Below, one piece after another: positions 1 to 7,478 of a DNA stretch of 24,582 nt. The stretch is taken from positions 1 to 24,582 of the forward strand of contig DJET01000014.1 of NCBI GenBank assembly GCA_002431945.1, written 5' to 3'. This stretch comes from Ruminococcaceae bacterium UBA5891 (GTDB taxonomy: Bacteria; Bacillota; Clostridia; Oscillospirales; Acutalibacteraceae). Both the position numbers and the translations under genes were made by a program. The notes under the pieces are model-generated. The model was not told where the DNA came from and searched no databases. It worked only from the letters and a program-made list of their open reading frames with translations. Within the stretch, counting starts at the first letter, position 1; each line of letters starts with the position of its first letter.

Positions 1-73
1 GGCGCGCGGCAATCCGTTTTTTCTTAAGGGGGGATTACGGATTCTTTCACGCTTCGCGTTCAGAATGACGAGT
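1..73. repeat. Dispersed REP-like intergenic repeat (partial)
   Basis: The segment has two parts. Bases 8-18 are the reverse complement of AACGGATTGCC, which recurs at 24565-24575 at the other window end. Bases 41-66 form a hairpin: ATTCT (41-45) pairs with AGAAT (62-66), and ACGC (49-52) pairs with GCGT (56-59) around a TTC loop. Short 'GGATTGCC' and 'GGATTCTT...AGAATGAC' blocks of this style are scattered through many gut Bacillota genomes (general knowledge, not searched here). It lies beyond the pckG terminator and is unlikely to be coding. The left part is cut by the window edge. Confidence 0.45.
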
Positions 74-139
74 AATAAAGCTTTGCAAACCACCGTTTTT
101 TTGTAACGGCAGCAAACAGCGACAATTGTTATACAACCT

Positions 140-174
140 AAAAAAACCGCCGTAACGGATTTCCGTTACGGCGG
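140..174 (-). terminator. Rho-independent terminator of pckG
   Basis: Bases 147-159 (CCGCCGTAACGGA) pair perfectly with 162-174. Read on the minus strand the hairpin is followed by seven T residues (complement of 140-146). It starts 15 bases beyond the pckG stop, which is the expected distance. The plus strand has a weaker T run (TTTT at 177-180), so termination of rightward transcripts is possible but less well supported. Confidence 0.9.
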
Positions 175-188
175 CGTTTTGCTTTATA

Positions 189-1973
189 TTACATTTTAGC
201 AAGGTTTGCTTTAAGGGTTTCAAGCTGCTCTTTAAGCTCTTTCGGCAGCTTATCGCCGAATTTCTTGTAATGCTCTTCGATTTCGGCAGCCTCTTTCTCC
301 CAAACATCCTTGTCTACCTTTAAGATGCTCTTTAAGGTATCCATATCCATATCAAGGTCGGTAAGGTCGATATCCTCAGGCTTCGGAACATAGCCGATAG
401 CGGTTTCGGTTGCGTCTGCCTTGCCCTCGCAGCGGTCGATTATCCAGTTTAGGACGCGCATATTATCGCCGAAGCCCGGCCATACGAAGTTGCCCTCGTC
501 GTCGGTGCGGAACCAGTTAACGTTGAAGATCTTAGGAGCCTTATCGCCGAGCTTAGCGCCCATATCAAGCCAGTGCTTGAAGTAGTCGCCCATATTGTAG
601 CCGCAGAAGGGGAGCATAGCCATCGGGTCGCGGCGAACAACGCCTACCGCGCCTGCGGCTGCGGCTGTGGTTTCGGAAGCCATTGTGGAGCCTACGAACA
701 CGCCGTTAACCCAATCCTTTGACTGATATACAAGCGGAGCGCACTTAGCGCGGCGGCCGCCGAATATGATAGCGGAGATCGGAACGCCCGCACCCTTATC
801 AAACTCATCTGAAATGCAGGGGCAGTTCTTAGCCGGAGCCGTAAATCTTGAGTTCGGGTGAGCGGCGTATGTGCTCTTGTCGTGCTTGTCAAACTTGGAA
901 GCGTCCCACTTGTTGCCCTTCCAGTCTATGCAGTTCTGCGGAAGATCCTTGTTAAGACCTTCCCACCAAACGGTGTTATCGTCAAGGTTAAGCGCAACGT
1001 TTGTGAAAATGGTGTTTTTCTTTGTGCTTTCAAGCGCATTGAAGTTTGAATGAGCGTTGGTTCCGGGCGCTACGCCGAAGAAGCCGTTTTCGGGGTTGAT
1101 AGCGTAAAGACGGCCGTCCTCGCCTATCTTCATCCAGGAGATATCGTCGCCCACGGTCCAGATCTTATAGCCCTTGTCGCGCAGATATTTCGGCGGAATA
1201 AGCATTGCAAGGTTTGTTTTGCCGCAAGCAGACGGGAAAGCGGCGGCGATATACTTAATTTCGCCCTTAGGATTCTGAAGGCCTAAGATAAGCATATGCT
1301 CAGCCATCCAGCCCTCTTTCCAGCCCTGATAAGAAGCTATGCGGAGCGCAAAGCACTTTTTGCCTAAAAGTACGTTTCCGCCGTAAGCCGAGTTAACCGA
1401 GATAATGGTATTGTCTTCGGGGAATTGGCAGATGTAGCGCTTTTCGGGGTCGATATCGCAGGAAGCGTGGAGACCGCGTACCCAATCGTTCGAGTCGCCC
1501 AAAACATCGAGAACCTTCTGACCTACGCGTGTCATAATAGCCATATTAAGAACAACATACTTAGAGTCTGTTACCTCAATGCCTACCTTTGCAAGCGGCG
1601 AGCCTATCGGTCCCATAGAGAACGGGATTATATACATAGTTCTGCCCTTATAAGAGCCGCGCGCAATATCGTAAAGCTTTTTATACATTTCATCGGGGTC
1701 GCACCAGTTGTTGGTGGGGCCTGCGTTTTCTTTAGTCTTTGAGCAGATAAAGGTTCTGTCTTCCACACGGGCAACGTCGTTAGGACGGGTTCTGTGCAGA
1801 TAACAGCCGGGAAGCTTTTCTTCGTTAAGCTTAATCATTTCGCCCGATTCTACCGCTTCCTTGCGGATAGCCTCAAGCTGTTCCTCGCTGCCGTCAATCC
1901 AGACAACTTTATCAGGATCAACGAGAGCCTTAACTTCGTCAAGCCATTTTAAAACCGTTTTGTTGTTGGTCAT
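189..1973 (-). CDS. pckG: Phosphoenolpyruvate carboxykinase (GTP)
   Basis: This enzyme interconverts oxaloacetate plus GTP with PEP, CO2 and GDP in the cytosol. In fermenting anaerobes it often runs toward oxaloacetate, fixing CO2 (family knowledge). The 594-aa length is normal for the GTP-dependent family and longer than the ATP-dependent one. Diagnostic features are the P-loop FPSACGKTN at residues 246-254 with the hyper-reactive Cys250, the metal-site Lys206 and His226, the GDD at 275-277, and the substrate-binding segment near 80-90 (AGPTNNW). The start has a good AAAGGGG ribosome site. It has its own consensus promoter and its own terminator, so it is monocistronic. Nothing is missing or disrupted. 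Identity is essentially certain; direction of flux is inference. Confidence 0.97.
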   Translation of the reverse strand: MTNNKTVLKWLDEVKALVDPDKVVWIDGSEEQLEAIRKEAVESGEMIKLNEEKLPGCYLHRTRPNDVARVEDRTFICSKTKENAGPTNNWCDPDEMYKKLYDIARGSYKGRTMYIIPFSMGPIGSPLAKVGIEVTDSKYVVLNMAIMTRVGQKVLDVLGDSNDWVRGLHASCDIDPEKRYICQFPEDNTIISVNSAYGGNVLLGKKCFALRIASYQGWKEGWMAEHMLILGLQNPKGEIKYIAAAFPSACGKTNLAMLIPPKYLRDKGYKIWTVGDDISWMKIGEDGRLYAINPENGFFGVAPGTNAHSNFNALESTKKNTIFTNVALNLDDNTVWWEGLNKDLPQNCIDWKGNKWDASKFDKHDKSTYAAHPNSRFTAPAKNCPCISDEFDKGAGVPISAIIFGGRRAKCAPLVYQSKDWVNGVFVGSTMASETTAAAAGAVGVVRRDPMAMLPFCGYNMGDYFKHWLDMGAKLGDKAPKIFNVNWFRTDDEGNFVWPGFGDNMRVLNWIIDRCEGKADATETAIGYVPKPEDIDLTDLDMDMDTLKSILKVDKDVWEKEAAEIEEHYKKFGDKLPKELKEQLETLKANLAKM

Positions 1974-2014
1974 TTTGGTATCCCCTTTGTAAGAATTAAA
2001 TTTTTGCCGTATAC

Positions 2015-2043
2015 ATTATAAGCCAAAGCTTTAATAAATTCAA
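2015..2043 (-). promoter_or_regulatory. Sigma-A promoter of pckG
   Basis: On the minus strand TTGAAT (complement of 2038-2043) and TATAAT (complement of 2015-2020) are separated by exactly 17 bases. The predicted start is about 35 bases upstream of the pckG ATG. Confidence 0.7.
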
Positions 2044-2081
2044 TAACATTGTAAAAAAATTAACAATATTTTAATTTTTTC

Positions 2082-2110
2082 TTTTATTTTGCGCGGAAAT
2101 AGCTTATAAT
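2082..2110 (+). promoter_or_regulatory. Possible promoter of nadE
   Basis: A perfect TATAAT lies at 2105-2110. The hexamer 17 bases upstream (TTTTAT, 2082-2087) is a poor -35, so only the -10 element is convincing. The surrounding sequence is very AT-rich. Confidence 0.4.
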
Positions 2111-2159
2111 ATTTATAAACAGCAAATATTATAAAATCAAACGGTAGGGAATGAAGAGC

Positions 2160-4064
2160 ATGAAGGACGGTTTTATAAAGACAGCCGCAGGGCTTCCGCG
2201 CTGTACGGTGGCTGATGTTGCGGCAAACTGTGCCGAAATTAAGAAAATAATAGAAAAGGCAGACCTTAAAAAAATAAATCTTCTTGTTTTGCCGGAGCTT
2301 TGCATTACGGGCTATACGTGCGGCGATCTGTTTTTTTCGGACGTGCTTATTGCCTCGGCAAGAAAGGCGCTTTGCGATTTAGCTGAATTTACCAAGGGCA
2401 AATATCCTGTTGTTATTGCGGGCGTTCCGCTTATACACGGCTCAAAGCTTTATAACTGCGCGGCGGTGCTGTCGGGCGGTAAAATAATAGGTATAGTGCC
2501 GAAAACATATATGCCGAACTATGCCGAGTTTTACGAGCAGCGCCAGTTTTCATCGGGCGTACTGTCAGGCGACGGTTTTATTAAAATCGAAAACGAAGAG
2601 GTGCCGTTCGGAACCGATATTCTGTTTTCGCACAGCGAAATGCCCGAATACACCTTCGGTATAGAAATTTGCGAGGATATATGGTCGGCGGCGCAGCCGA
2701 GCGAGGGGCTGTGCAGAGCGGGCGCGCTTATAATCGCCAATCTTTCCGCCTCGAACGAGGTAATAGGTAAGGCGGAATACCGCAAAAGCCTTGTTTCGTC
2801 TACCTCGGCGCGGCTTTTGTGCGGATATGTATATACCTCGTCCGGCACGGGCGAGTCTACGCAGGATCTGGTTTATTCTGGTCACTGCCTTATATGCGAA
2901 AACGGCACATTGCTTCAGGAAAGCGCGCCGTTTGAGGAAAGCGAGCTTACCTTAAGCGAAATAGACGTTAAAAAGCTTTCGTATGAACGGCATAAAAACA
3001 CAAGCTTTGAACCGCTTTGCGGTTACCGAACCGTTTATTTTGATCAGGAAATTATTGAAACCGAGCTTACGCGCAGCTTTGAAAAAACGCCGTTTGTGCC
3101 GTCTGATAAAAACGACCTTTACAAAAGGGCTGAGGCGATACTTAGAATACAGTCCTACGGGCTTAAAAAACGCCTTGAGCATACACGTGCCAAAACCGCG
3201 GTAATAGGTATTTCGGGCGGGCTTGACAGCACGCTTGCGCTGCTTGTGACCGTAAGGGCAATGAAAATACTTGAAAGGCCCCTTTCCGATATATATGCCG
3301 TTACAATGCCCGGCTTCGGTACAACAAAGCGCACACATTCAAATTCCGAACAGCTTTGCCGGCTTTTGGGCGTAACCTTTAAAGAGGTGGATATAACCGC
3401 CGCCGTAAATCAGCATTTTAAGGATATAGGGCAGGACCCCGCCTGCCTTGACGTTACCTATGAAAATTCGCAGGCGCGCGAGCGCACGCAGGTGTTAATG
3501 GATATAGCCAACAAAACCGGCGGAATGGTAATAGGAACGGGCGATCTTTCGGAGCTTGCTCTCGGCTGGGCGACGTATAACGGCGACCATATGTCTATGT
3601 ATGCGGTGAATTCATCGGTGCCTAAAACCTTGGTCCGCTATCTTGTGCGGTATGAGGCGGAGCATACGGGCGGCGAGCTTAAAGCCGTTCTTTGCGATAT
3701 ACTTGATACCCCCGTTTCGCCCGAACTTTTGCCGGCGGATAAAAACGGCGATATTGCGCAGAAAACAGAGGATCTTGTGGGTCCCTACGAGCTGCACGAT
3801 TTCTTTCTTTACCGAATGTTAAGGTTCGGCGAGTCGCCAGATAAAATATACCGTCTTGCCGTTTTGGCATTTTCGGGCGAATATGACGGCGAGACCGTTA
3901 AAAAATGGCTTAAGGTGTTTATAAGAAGATTTTTCTCGCAGCAGTTTAAGCGCTCCTGCCTGCCTGACGGGCCAAAGGTGGGTTCGGTAACGCTTTCCCC
4001 GCGCGGGGACTGGCGTATGCCGTCTGACGCCTCCGCCGCGGAATGGCTTGGTAAGTTAAATTAG
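2160..4064 (+). CDS. nadE: Glutamine-dependent NAD+ synthetase
   Basis: It performs the last step of NAD+ synthesis, amidating nicotinate adenine dinucleotide with ATP and ammonia released from glutamine. The N-terminal half is a nitrilase-type glutaminase with the full catalytic triad Glu46 (VLPELCITGY), Lys115 (VPKTYMPN) and Cys171 (GIEICEDIW). The C-terminal half is the synthetase, with the ATP pyrophosphatase loop SGGLDS at 352-357. The length of 634 aa fits the long two-domain form. An in-frame ATG at 2151 lies one base after the ribosome site GGTAGGGA; the ATG at 2160 has a proper 9-base gap and gives the family-typical MKDGFIK start, so it is preferred. The gene diverges from pckG and is followed by a separately promoted abrB-like gene. 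Confidence 0.96.
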   Translation: MKDGFIKTAAGLPRCTVADVAANCAEIKKIIEKADLKKINLLVLPELCITGYTCGDLFFSDVLIASARKALCDLAEFTKGKYPVVIAGVPLIHGSKLYNCAAVLSGGKIIGIVPKTYMPNYAEFYEQRQFSSGVLSGDGFIKIENEEVPFGTDILFSHSEMPEYTFGIEICEDIWSAAQPSEGLCRAGALIIANLSASNEVIGKAEYRKSLVSSTSARLLCGYVYTSSGTGESTQDLVYSGHCLICENGTLLQESAPFEESELTLSEIDVKKLSYERHKNTSFEPLCGYRTVYFDQEIIETELTRSFEKTPFVPSDKNDLYKRAEAILRIQSYGLKKRLEHTRAKTAVIGISGGLDSTLALLVTVRAMKILERPLSDIYAVTMPGFGTTKRTHSNSEQLCRLLGVTFKEVDITAAVNQHFKDIGQDPACLDVTYENSQARERTQVLMDIANKTGGMVIGTGDLSELALGWATYNGDHMSMYAVNSSVPKTLVRYLVRYEAEHTGGELKAVLCDILDTPVSPELLPADKNGDIAQKTEDLVGPYELHDFFLYRMLRFGESPDKIYRLAVLAFSGEYDGETVKKWLKVFIRRFFSQQFKRSCLPDGPKVGSVTLSPRGDWRMPSDASAAEWLGKLN

Positions 4065-4090
4065 GTATAGCGGTATGTAATTCCTAAATA

Positions 4091-4120
4091 TTGACAATTG
4101 CTCTTTTTATATGTTAAAAT
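4091..4120 (+). promoter_or_regulatory. Sigma-A promoter of the abrB-like gene
   Basis: TTGACA at 4091-4096 and TAAAAT at 4115-4120 are 18 bases apart, with a TG at 4112-4113 giving an extended -10. The start codon is 28 bases beyond the -10, after an AGGGGG ribosome site. Confidence 0.75.
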
Positions 4121-4147
4121 ATTGTAAGAAAAGAGGGGGATTTAAAA

Positions 4148-4408
4148 ATGAAATCAACAGGTATGGTAAGAGCCGTGGATAAAATGGGCAGGGTAGTTAT
4201 TCCCAAAGAAATAAGAAAGCAGCTAAAGGTTGAAAACGACGTTGACAGCTTTGAAATTTATATGGAAAACGATAAGGTTATTCTTAAAAAATATCAGCCT
4301 ACCTGCATATTTTGCGATTCCCTTGCAGAAAGCGTAAGCTTTGAGGGCTATAACGTTTGCAAAAGCTGTATTGAAAAACTTAACCGAATTAAAGATACCG
4401 CCGAATAA
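4148..4408 (+). CDS. AbrB/SpoVT-type regulator with zinc ribbon
   Basis: This is a small DNA-binding transition-state regulator of 86 aa. Residues 1-48 are a SpoVT-AbrB swapped-hairpin domain, with the characteristic VRAVDKMGRVVIPKEIRKQL segment. Residues 53-74 hold a CxxC-x14-CxxC pattern (Cys53, 56, 71, 74), which should form a small zinc ribbon; Bacillus AbrB has a different C-terminal half. Such proteins act as dimers or tetramers on AT-rich promoters (family knowledge); targets here cannot be told from sequence. It has its own strong promoter and a terminator, so it is a single-gene unit between nadE and the convergent MATE gene. Confidence 0.88.
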   Translation: MKSTGMVRAVDKMGRVVIPKEIRKQLKVENDVDSFEIYMENDKVILKKYQPTCIFCDSLAESVSFEGYNVCKSCIEKLNRIKDTAE

Positions 4409-4415
4409 ATTTTTT

Positions 4416-4449
4416 CCCTGTATGACTTTGTCGTACAGGGATTTTTTTT
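4416..4449 (+). terminator. Rho-independent terminator of the abrB-like gene
   Basis: Bases 4416-4426 pair with 4430-4440 (11 bp with one G-U) around a TTT loop, followed by eight T residues at 4442-4449. It starts 7 bases after the abrB-like stop. The T tract runs into the stop codon of the convergent MATE gene. For leftward transcripts there is no good U tract, so its use by the MATE gene is uncertain. Confidence 0.85.
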
Positions 4450-5788
4450 ATTCAGAAGAAGCGCGTATGCGCACGAAAAGATAGCTTAGCAAAACCAATA
4501 TGATCGTTAACACCCACGAAAGGGGAAACGCGAGGTAAAGCGTTTCAAGGCTTTTATGCGTATTGAAAACGGTAAATATCCATACAATGCGGAATACACA
4601 GGTGCCGAGCACCGTGCTTAAAGCGGGGAGCACGGCGTACCCCGTGCCGCGCAAAACGCCGGCGGGTATTTCGTAAAGGCTGCAAATCGGTTCAAACAGC
4701 AGTATGCACATAATACGCATACAGGCAAAGCCTATGGCGGCGCCGTCCTTTGAAAAAAGACCTGCGAAAAAATCTTTGAATACTACTACGGGCACAATTG
4801 CAAAAAGGCTTGATATTACCGAATATAAAAGGCACAGCCAAAGAATTTTTTTGCATCTTTCACGCTTTCCCGCCGCAGAATTCTGACCTGTAAAGGTTGT
4901 GGCGGTTTGCGCGAATGCGGTTATTATGTAATAAGCGAAATATTCAAAATTCACCGCAATCGTACTGCCGGCAATTGCCCTTGCGCCGAATTTATTTACC
5001 GCCGTTTGAACAAAGATGTTGGCAAAGCAGAATACGGCGCCCTGAACGGCGGAGGGTACTCCTGTTTTTAAAATTTCAAATATATATTCCCCCTTAATAC
5101 TAAGCCTGCCCTGCGAGAGAAAATCGCCCGATCTTTTTAACCTTAAAAGCACAAGAAAGGCGGAAAGAGCGGTGGAAATACAGGTTGCGGCGGCAACGCC
5201 CGCAACGTCTAACTTTAATACCGCCACAAAAAGCAGGTTAAGCAAAACATTTACAATTCCCGATAAAGCCAATACCGAAAACGGGTAACGGCTGTCCCCC
5301 TTAGCGCGTAAAACGGCGGCGCCGAAATCGTAAAGCAGCAAAAACGGATAACCGAATAAATAAATTCTTAAATACTGCTGTGCATAGTCTAAAATTTCAT
5401 TTGGGGTTTGTATCAGCATTAACAGCGGTCTTGCGGCGGCTTGACCTATAAAAAAGCCGATAACGCCTATAATTAAAGCAAGAATAACCGCGGTTTCGGT
5501 TACGGCGGGAACAGAGCGCCGTTCGTTTTTCCCTATGCGGTTTGCAATAATTATATTTGCCCCTACCGAAAGACCGGAGGATAATGTAACTATTAAAGCC
5601 ACAATTTCCGCGTTTGTGCCTACCGCCGCCAATGCGTTCGGGTTGCCGAAATACCCCGCAACCGAAGTGTCGGCGGCATTAAACAGCTGCTGCACGATAC
5701 TGCTCAGCGCTATCGGAAGGGTGAAAAGCAGAAGCTTTTTTGTTAAAGCGCCGTTAAGCATATCCATATCATTGTTTTTGAATTTCAT
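4448..5788 (-). CDS. MATE family multidrug/sodium antiporter
   Basis: This is a membrane exporter of 446 aa, the usual size for a 12-helix MATE transporter that expels drugs or metabolites in exchange for Na+ or H+. The N-terminal segment (LFTLPIALSSIVQQLFNAAD) is the standard MATE opening, and two homologous six-helix halves can be followed through the protein. A TTG start at 5803 is possible, but the ATG at 5788 has a well-placed GGGAG ribosome site eight bases upstream, so it is chosen. The gene is divergent from a LysR regulator across about 100 bases, so regulation by that LysR protein is likely. Substrate cannot be predicted. Confidence 0.93.
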   Translation of the reverse strand: MKFKNNDMDMLNGALTKKLLLFTLPIALSSIVQQLFNAADTSVAGYFGNPNALAAVGTNAEIVALIVTLSSGLSVGANIIIANRIGKNERRSVPAVTETAVILALIIGVIGFFIGQAAARPLLMLIQTPNEILDYAQQYLRIYLFGYPFLLLYDFGAAVLRAKGDSRYPFSVLALSGIVNVLLNLLFVAVLKLDVAGVAAATCISTALSAFLVLLRLKRSGDFLSQGRLSIKGEYIFEILKTGVPSAVQGAVFCFANIFVQTAVNKFGARAIAGSTIAVNFEYFAYYIITAFAQTATTFTGQNSAAGKRERCKKILWLCLLYSVISSLFAIVPVVVFKDFFAGLFSKDGAAIGFACMRIMCILLFEPICSLYEIPAGVLRGTGYAVLPALSTVLGTCVFRIVWIFTVFNTHKSLETLYLAFPLSWVLTIILVLLSYLFVRIRASSE

Positions 5789-5810
5789 CTTATTTTCTCC
5801 CAAAACAGTC

Positions 5811-5839
5811 TTGCTTAATTATACACACGGCATTATAAT
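5811..5839 (+). promoter_or_regulatory. Sigma-A promoter of the lysR gene
   Basis: TTGCTT at 5811-5816 and TATAAT at 5834-5839 are separated by 17 bases. This is the best-scoring promoter in the divergent region. The predicted start near 5846 leaves a 46-base leader to the chosen ATG. Confidence 0.65.
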
Positions 5840-5858
5840 AAGAAAAGCGAATATTATA
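5834..5858. promoter_or_regulatory. Inverted repeat between divergent lysR and MATE genes, candidate LysR site
   Basis: TATAATA (5834-5840) and TATTATA (5852-5858) form perfect 7-bp arms 11 bases apart, close to the architecture of LysR-type binding sites. The arms are also the -10 box of lysR (plus strand) and a TATAAT on the minus strand (5853-5858) that could serve the MATE gene, which lacks a good -35 there. The symmetry may therefore simply be two facing -10 boxes. Confidence 0.4.
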
Positions 5859-5891
5859 GATTAAATGTATCGAAAAAAGGAATACAAGAGT

Positions 5892-6764
5892 ATGGAAAAC
5901 AATTTGGCTAAATATATTGCCTTTATAAAAACAGCCGAAACGGGTAGCTTTACAAGAGCGGCCGAAAATTTGAATTACGCGCAGTCTACGGTTAGTAAAA
6001 TGATAGCGGATTTAGAAAAGGAATGGGGAGTCACACTGTTAGAGCGAAGCCGAAGCGGCGTGCGGCTCACCTCGTGCGGGGAAAGGATTTTGCCGCTTGC
6101 AAGGGCGGTTTTAAACGACCAGCGCGAGCTTAACGGTTATATCGATCAGATAAACGGCATAAAGGCGGGGGTTGTGAAAATAGGAACCTTTGCAAGCGTT
6201 GCCGTAAACTGGCTGCCGAATATTTTTGCAAGGCTTTGTAATGATTATCCTGATATTGAATATGAGGTGCTGTTAGGCGATTACGACGAGATCGAGCGCT
6301 GGATAGACGAGGGCAGGGTGGACTGCGGCTTTCTGCGGACGCCTGCCGATCCTTCTTTTGATACATATTTTTTAAAAAAGGACGAATACAAGGTTGTGCT
6401 GCCGCCGAAGCATTCGCTTGCAAAAAACAGCTCGGTTAAGCTAAGCTCCCTTAACGGTCAGCCGTTTTTGCTGTTGGAGCGCGGCGGAAAGACCGAGGTT
6501 TCGGGTCTGCTTGAAAAAAATAATATACACCCCGACATACGCTTTACCACCTGGGAGGATTTTGCGGTTATGGCGATGGCGGAAAAGGGGCTGGGCATAG
6601 GTATTTTGCCGTCCTTAATTTTAAAGCGTATACCCTACAATGTTGAAATACGGCCGTTGGAAACGCCTTATTACCGTGAAATATGCCTTGCGGTTAAAAA
6701 TAAAAACCGACTTACGCCGGCTGTAAAAATGTTTATTGAGTATTTAAGGTTTCGCGAAGAATAG
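5892..6764 (+). CDS. LysR family transcriptional regulator
   Basis: This protein of 290 aa is a typical LTTR. The winged helix-turn-helix at residues 1-65 contains AETGSFTRAAENLNYAQSTV and the LERSRSGVRLT wing. The remaining two thirds form the periplasmic-binding-protein-like effector domain (VKIGTFASVAVNWLPNIFARL onward). An ATG at 5865 in frame lacks a ribosome site; the ATG at 5892 has AAAAGG upstream and gives the family-typical N-terminus, so it is preferred. Being divergent from the MATE exporter, it probably controls that gene and itself. Effector unknown. No clear terminator was seen downstream. Confidence 0.92.
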   Translation: MENNLAKYIAFIKTAETGSFTRAAENLNYAQSTVSKMIADLEKEWGVTLLERSRSGVRLTSCGERILPLARAVLNDQRELNGYIDQINGIKAGVVKIGTFASVAVNWLPNIFARLCNDYPDIEYEVLLGDYDEIERWIDEGRVDCGFLRTPADPSFDTYFLKKDEYKVVLPPKHSLAKNSSVKLSSLNGQPFLLLERGGKTEVSGLLEKNNIHPDIRFTTWEDFAVMAMAEKGLGIGILPSLILKRIPYNVEIRPLETPYYREICLAVKNKNRLTPAVKMFIEYLRFREE

Positions 6765-6802
6765 GTAAAGCGGCTCCCGATTTATTCCAATTAAAGCATA
6801 TA

Positions 6803-6831
6803 TTGCTTATTATTTTTGTATGTGATAAAAT
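6803..6831 (+). promoter_or_regulatory. Sigma-A promoter of the ECF sigma operon
   Basis: TTGCTT (6803-6808) and TAAAAT (6826-6831) have a 17-base spacer, and TGA directly before the -10 makes it an extended -10. Transcription would start near 6838, leaving an ~80-base leader before the sigma factor start. No separate ECF-type (AAC/CGT) promoter was recognised, so autoregulation is not evident. Confidence 0.65.
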
Positions 6832-6920
6832 CAAATAAACTGAAATTTTAAAATTTATTGAGAGTTTTTATGCGCAGCCCCGTCTAACAGATGAGGAGAA
6901 AACAAGGAAAGGGGTACCGA

Positions 6921-7478
6921 ATGGATAACGGCGCAAGTAGCTACCGCCGTTTTCTTGATGGTGACGATGAGGGTTTAACCTTAATTATTAAGGATTATAA
7001 AGACGGTTTAATTCTTTATTTAAACAGCTATGTAAATAATATTTATATAGCCGAGGAGGTAATGGAGGAAACCTTCTTTAAGCTTGCGGTTAAAAAACTT
7101 AAATTCAATGAAAAGAGTTCGTTCAAGACTTGGCTTTACACCATTGGGAGAAATGCTGCGATAGATTATATAAGGCATAATTCTAAAATATCGCTGTCTT
7201 CAATAGATAATGCGGAAAATTATTCAAAAGATGAGACGGATCTTGAAGCTATGTACATAAGAAACGAAAGAAAAATTACGGTGCATAGGGTTATGTCCTG
7301 CTTAAAGCCCGAATACAAAATGGTTTTATGGCTTAGCTTTTTTGAAGAGTTTTCAAATGATGAAACCGCGCAGATAATGGGAAAATCCAGGCGTCAAATT
7401 GAAAATTTGTTGTATAGAGCAAAGCAATCCCTTAAACAGTTACTTGATAAGGAGAAATTTCAGTATGAAAAGCTATGA
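6921..7478 (+). CDS. ECF-type RNA polymerase sigma factor
   Basis: This is a group 4 sigma factor of 185 aa. Region 2 spans residues 20-88 (EEVMEETFFKLAV, FKTWLYTIGRNAAIDYIR) and recognises the -10 element and core RNA polymerase. Region 4 spans 118-175 (ETAQIMGKSRRQIENLLYRA) and binds the -35 element. There is no region 1.1 or 3. An ATG at 6891 is in frame but without a ribosome site; the ATG at 6921 follows AAAGGGG by six bases. The gene overlaps the next by 14 bases, the usual arrangement of a sigma factor with its anti-sigma partner. It presumably responds to an envelope or extracellular signal through that partner. Regulon unknown. Confidence 0.93.
   Translation: MDNGASSYRRFLDGDDEGLTLIIKDYKDGLILYLNSYVNNIYIAEEVMEETFFKLAVKKLKFNEKSSFKTWLYTIGRNAAIDYIRHNSKISLSSIDNAENYSKDETDLEAMYIRNERKITVHRVMSCLKPEYKMVLWLSFFEEFSNDETAQIMGKSRRQIENLLYRAKQSLKQLLDKEKFQYEKL

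Noticed and set aside
6832..6920. Leader of the sigma operon as a riboswitch, and a five-codon ORF starting at ATG 6870
   Set aside because: No conserved stem or known aptamer core was recognised, and the mini-ORF has no convincing ribosome site and too few codons to judge.
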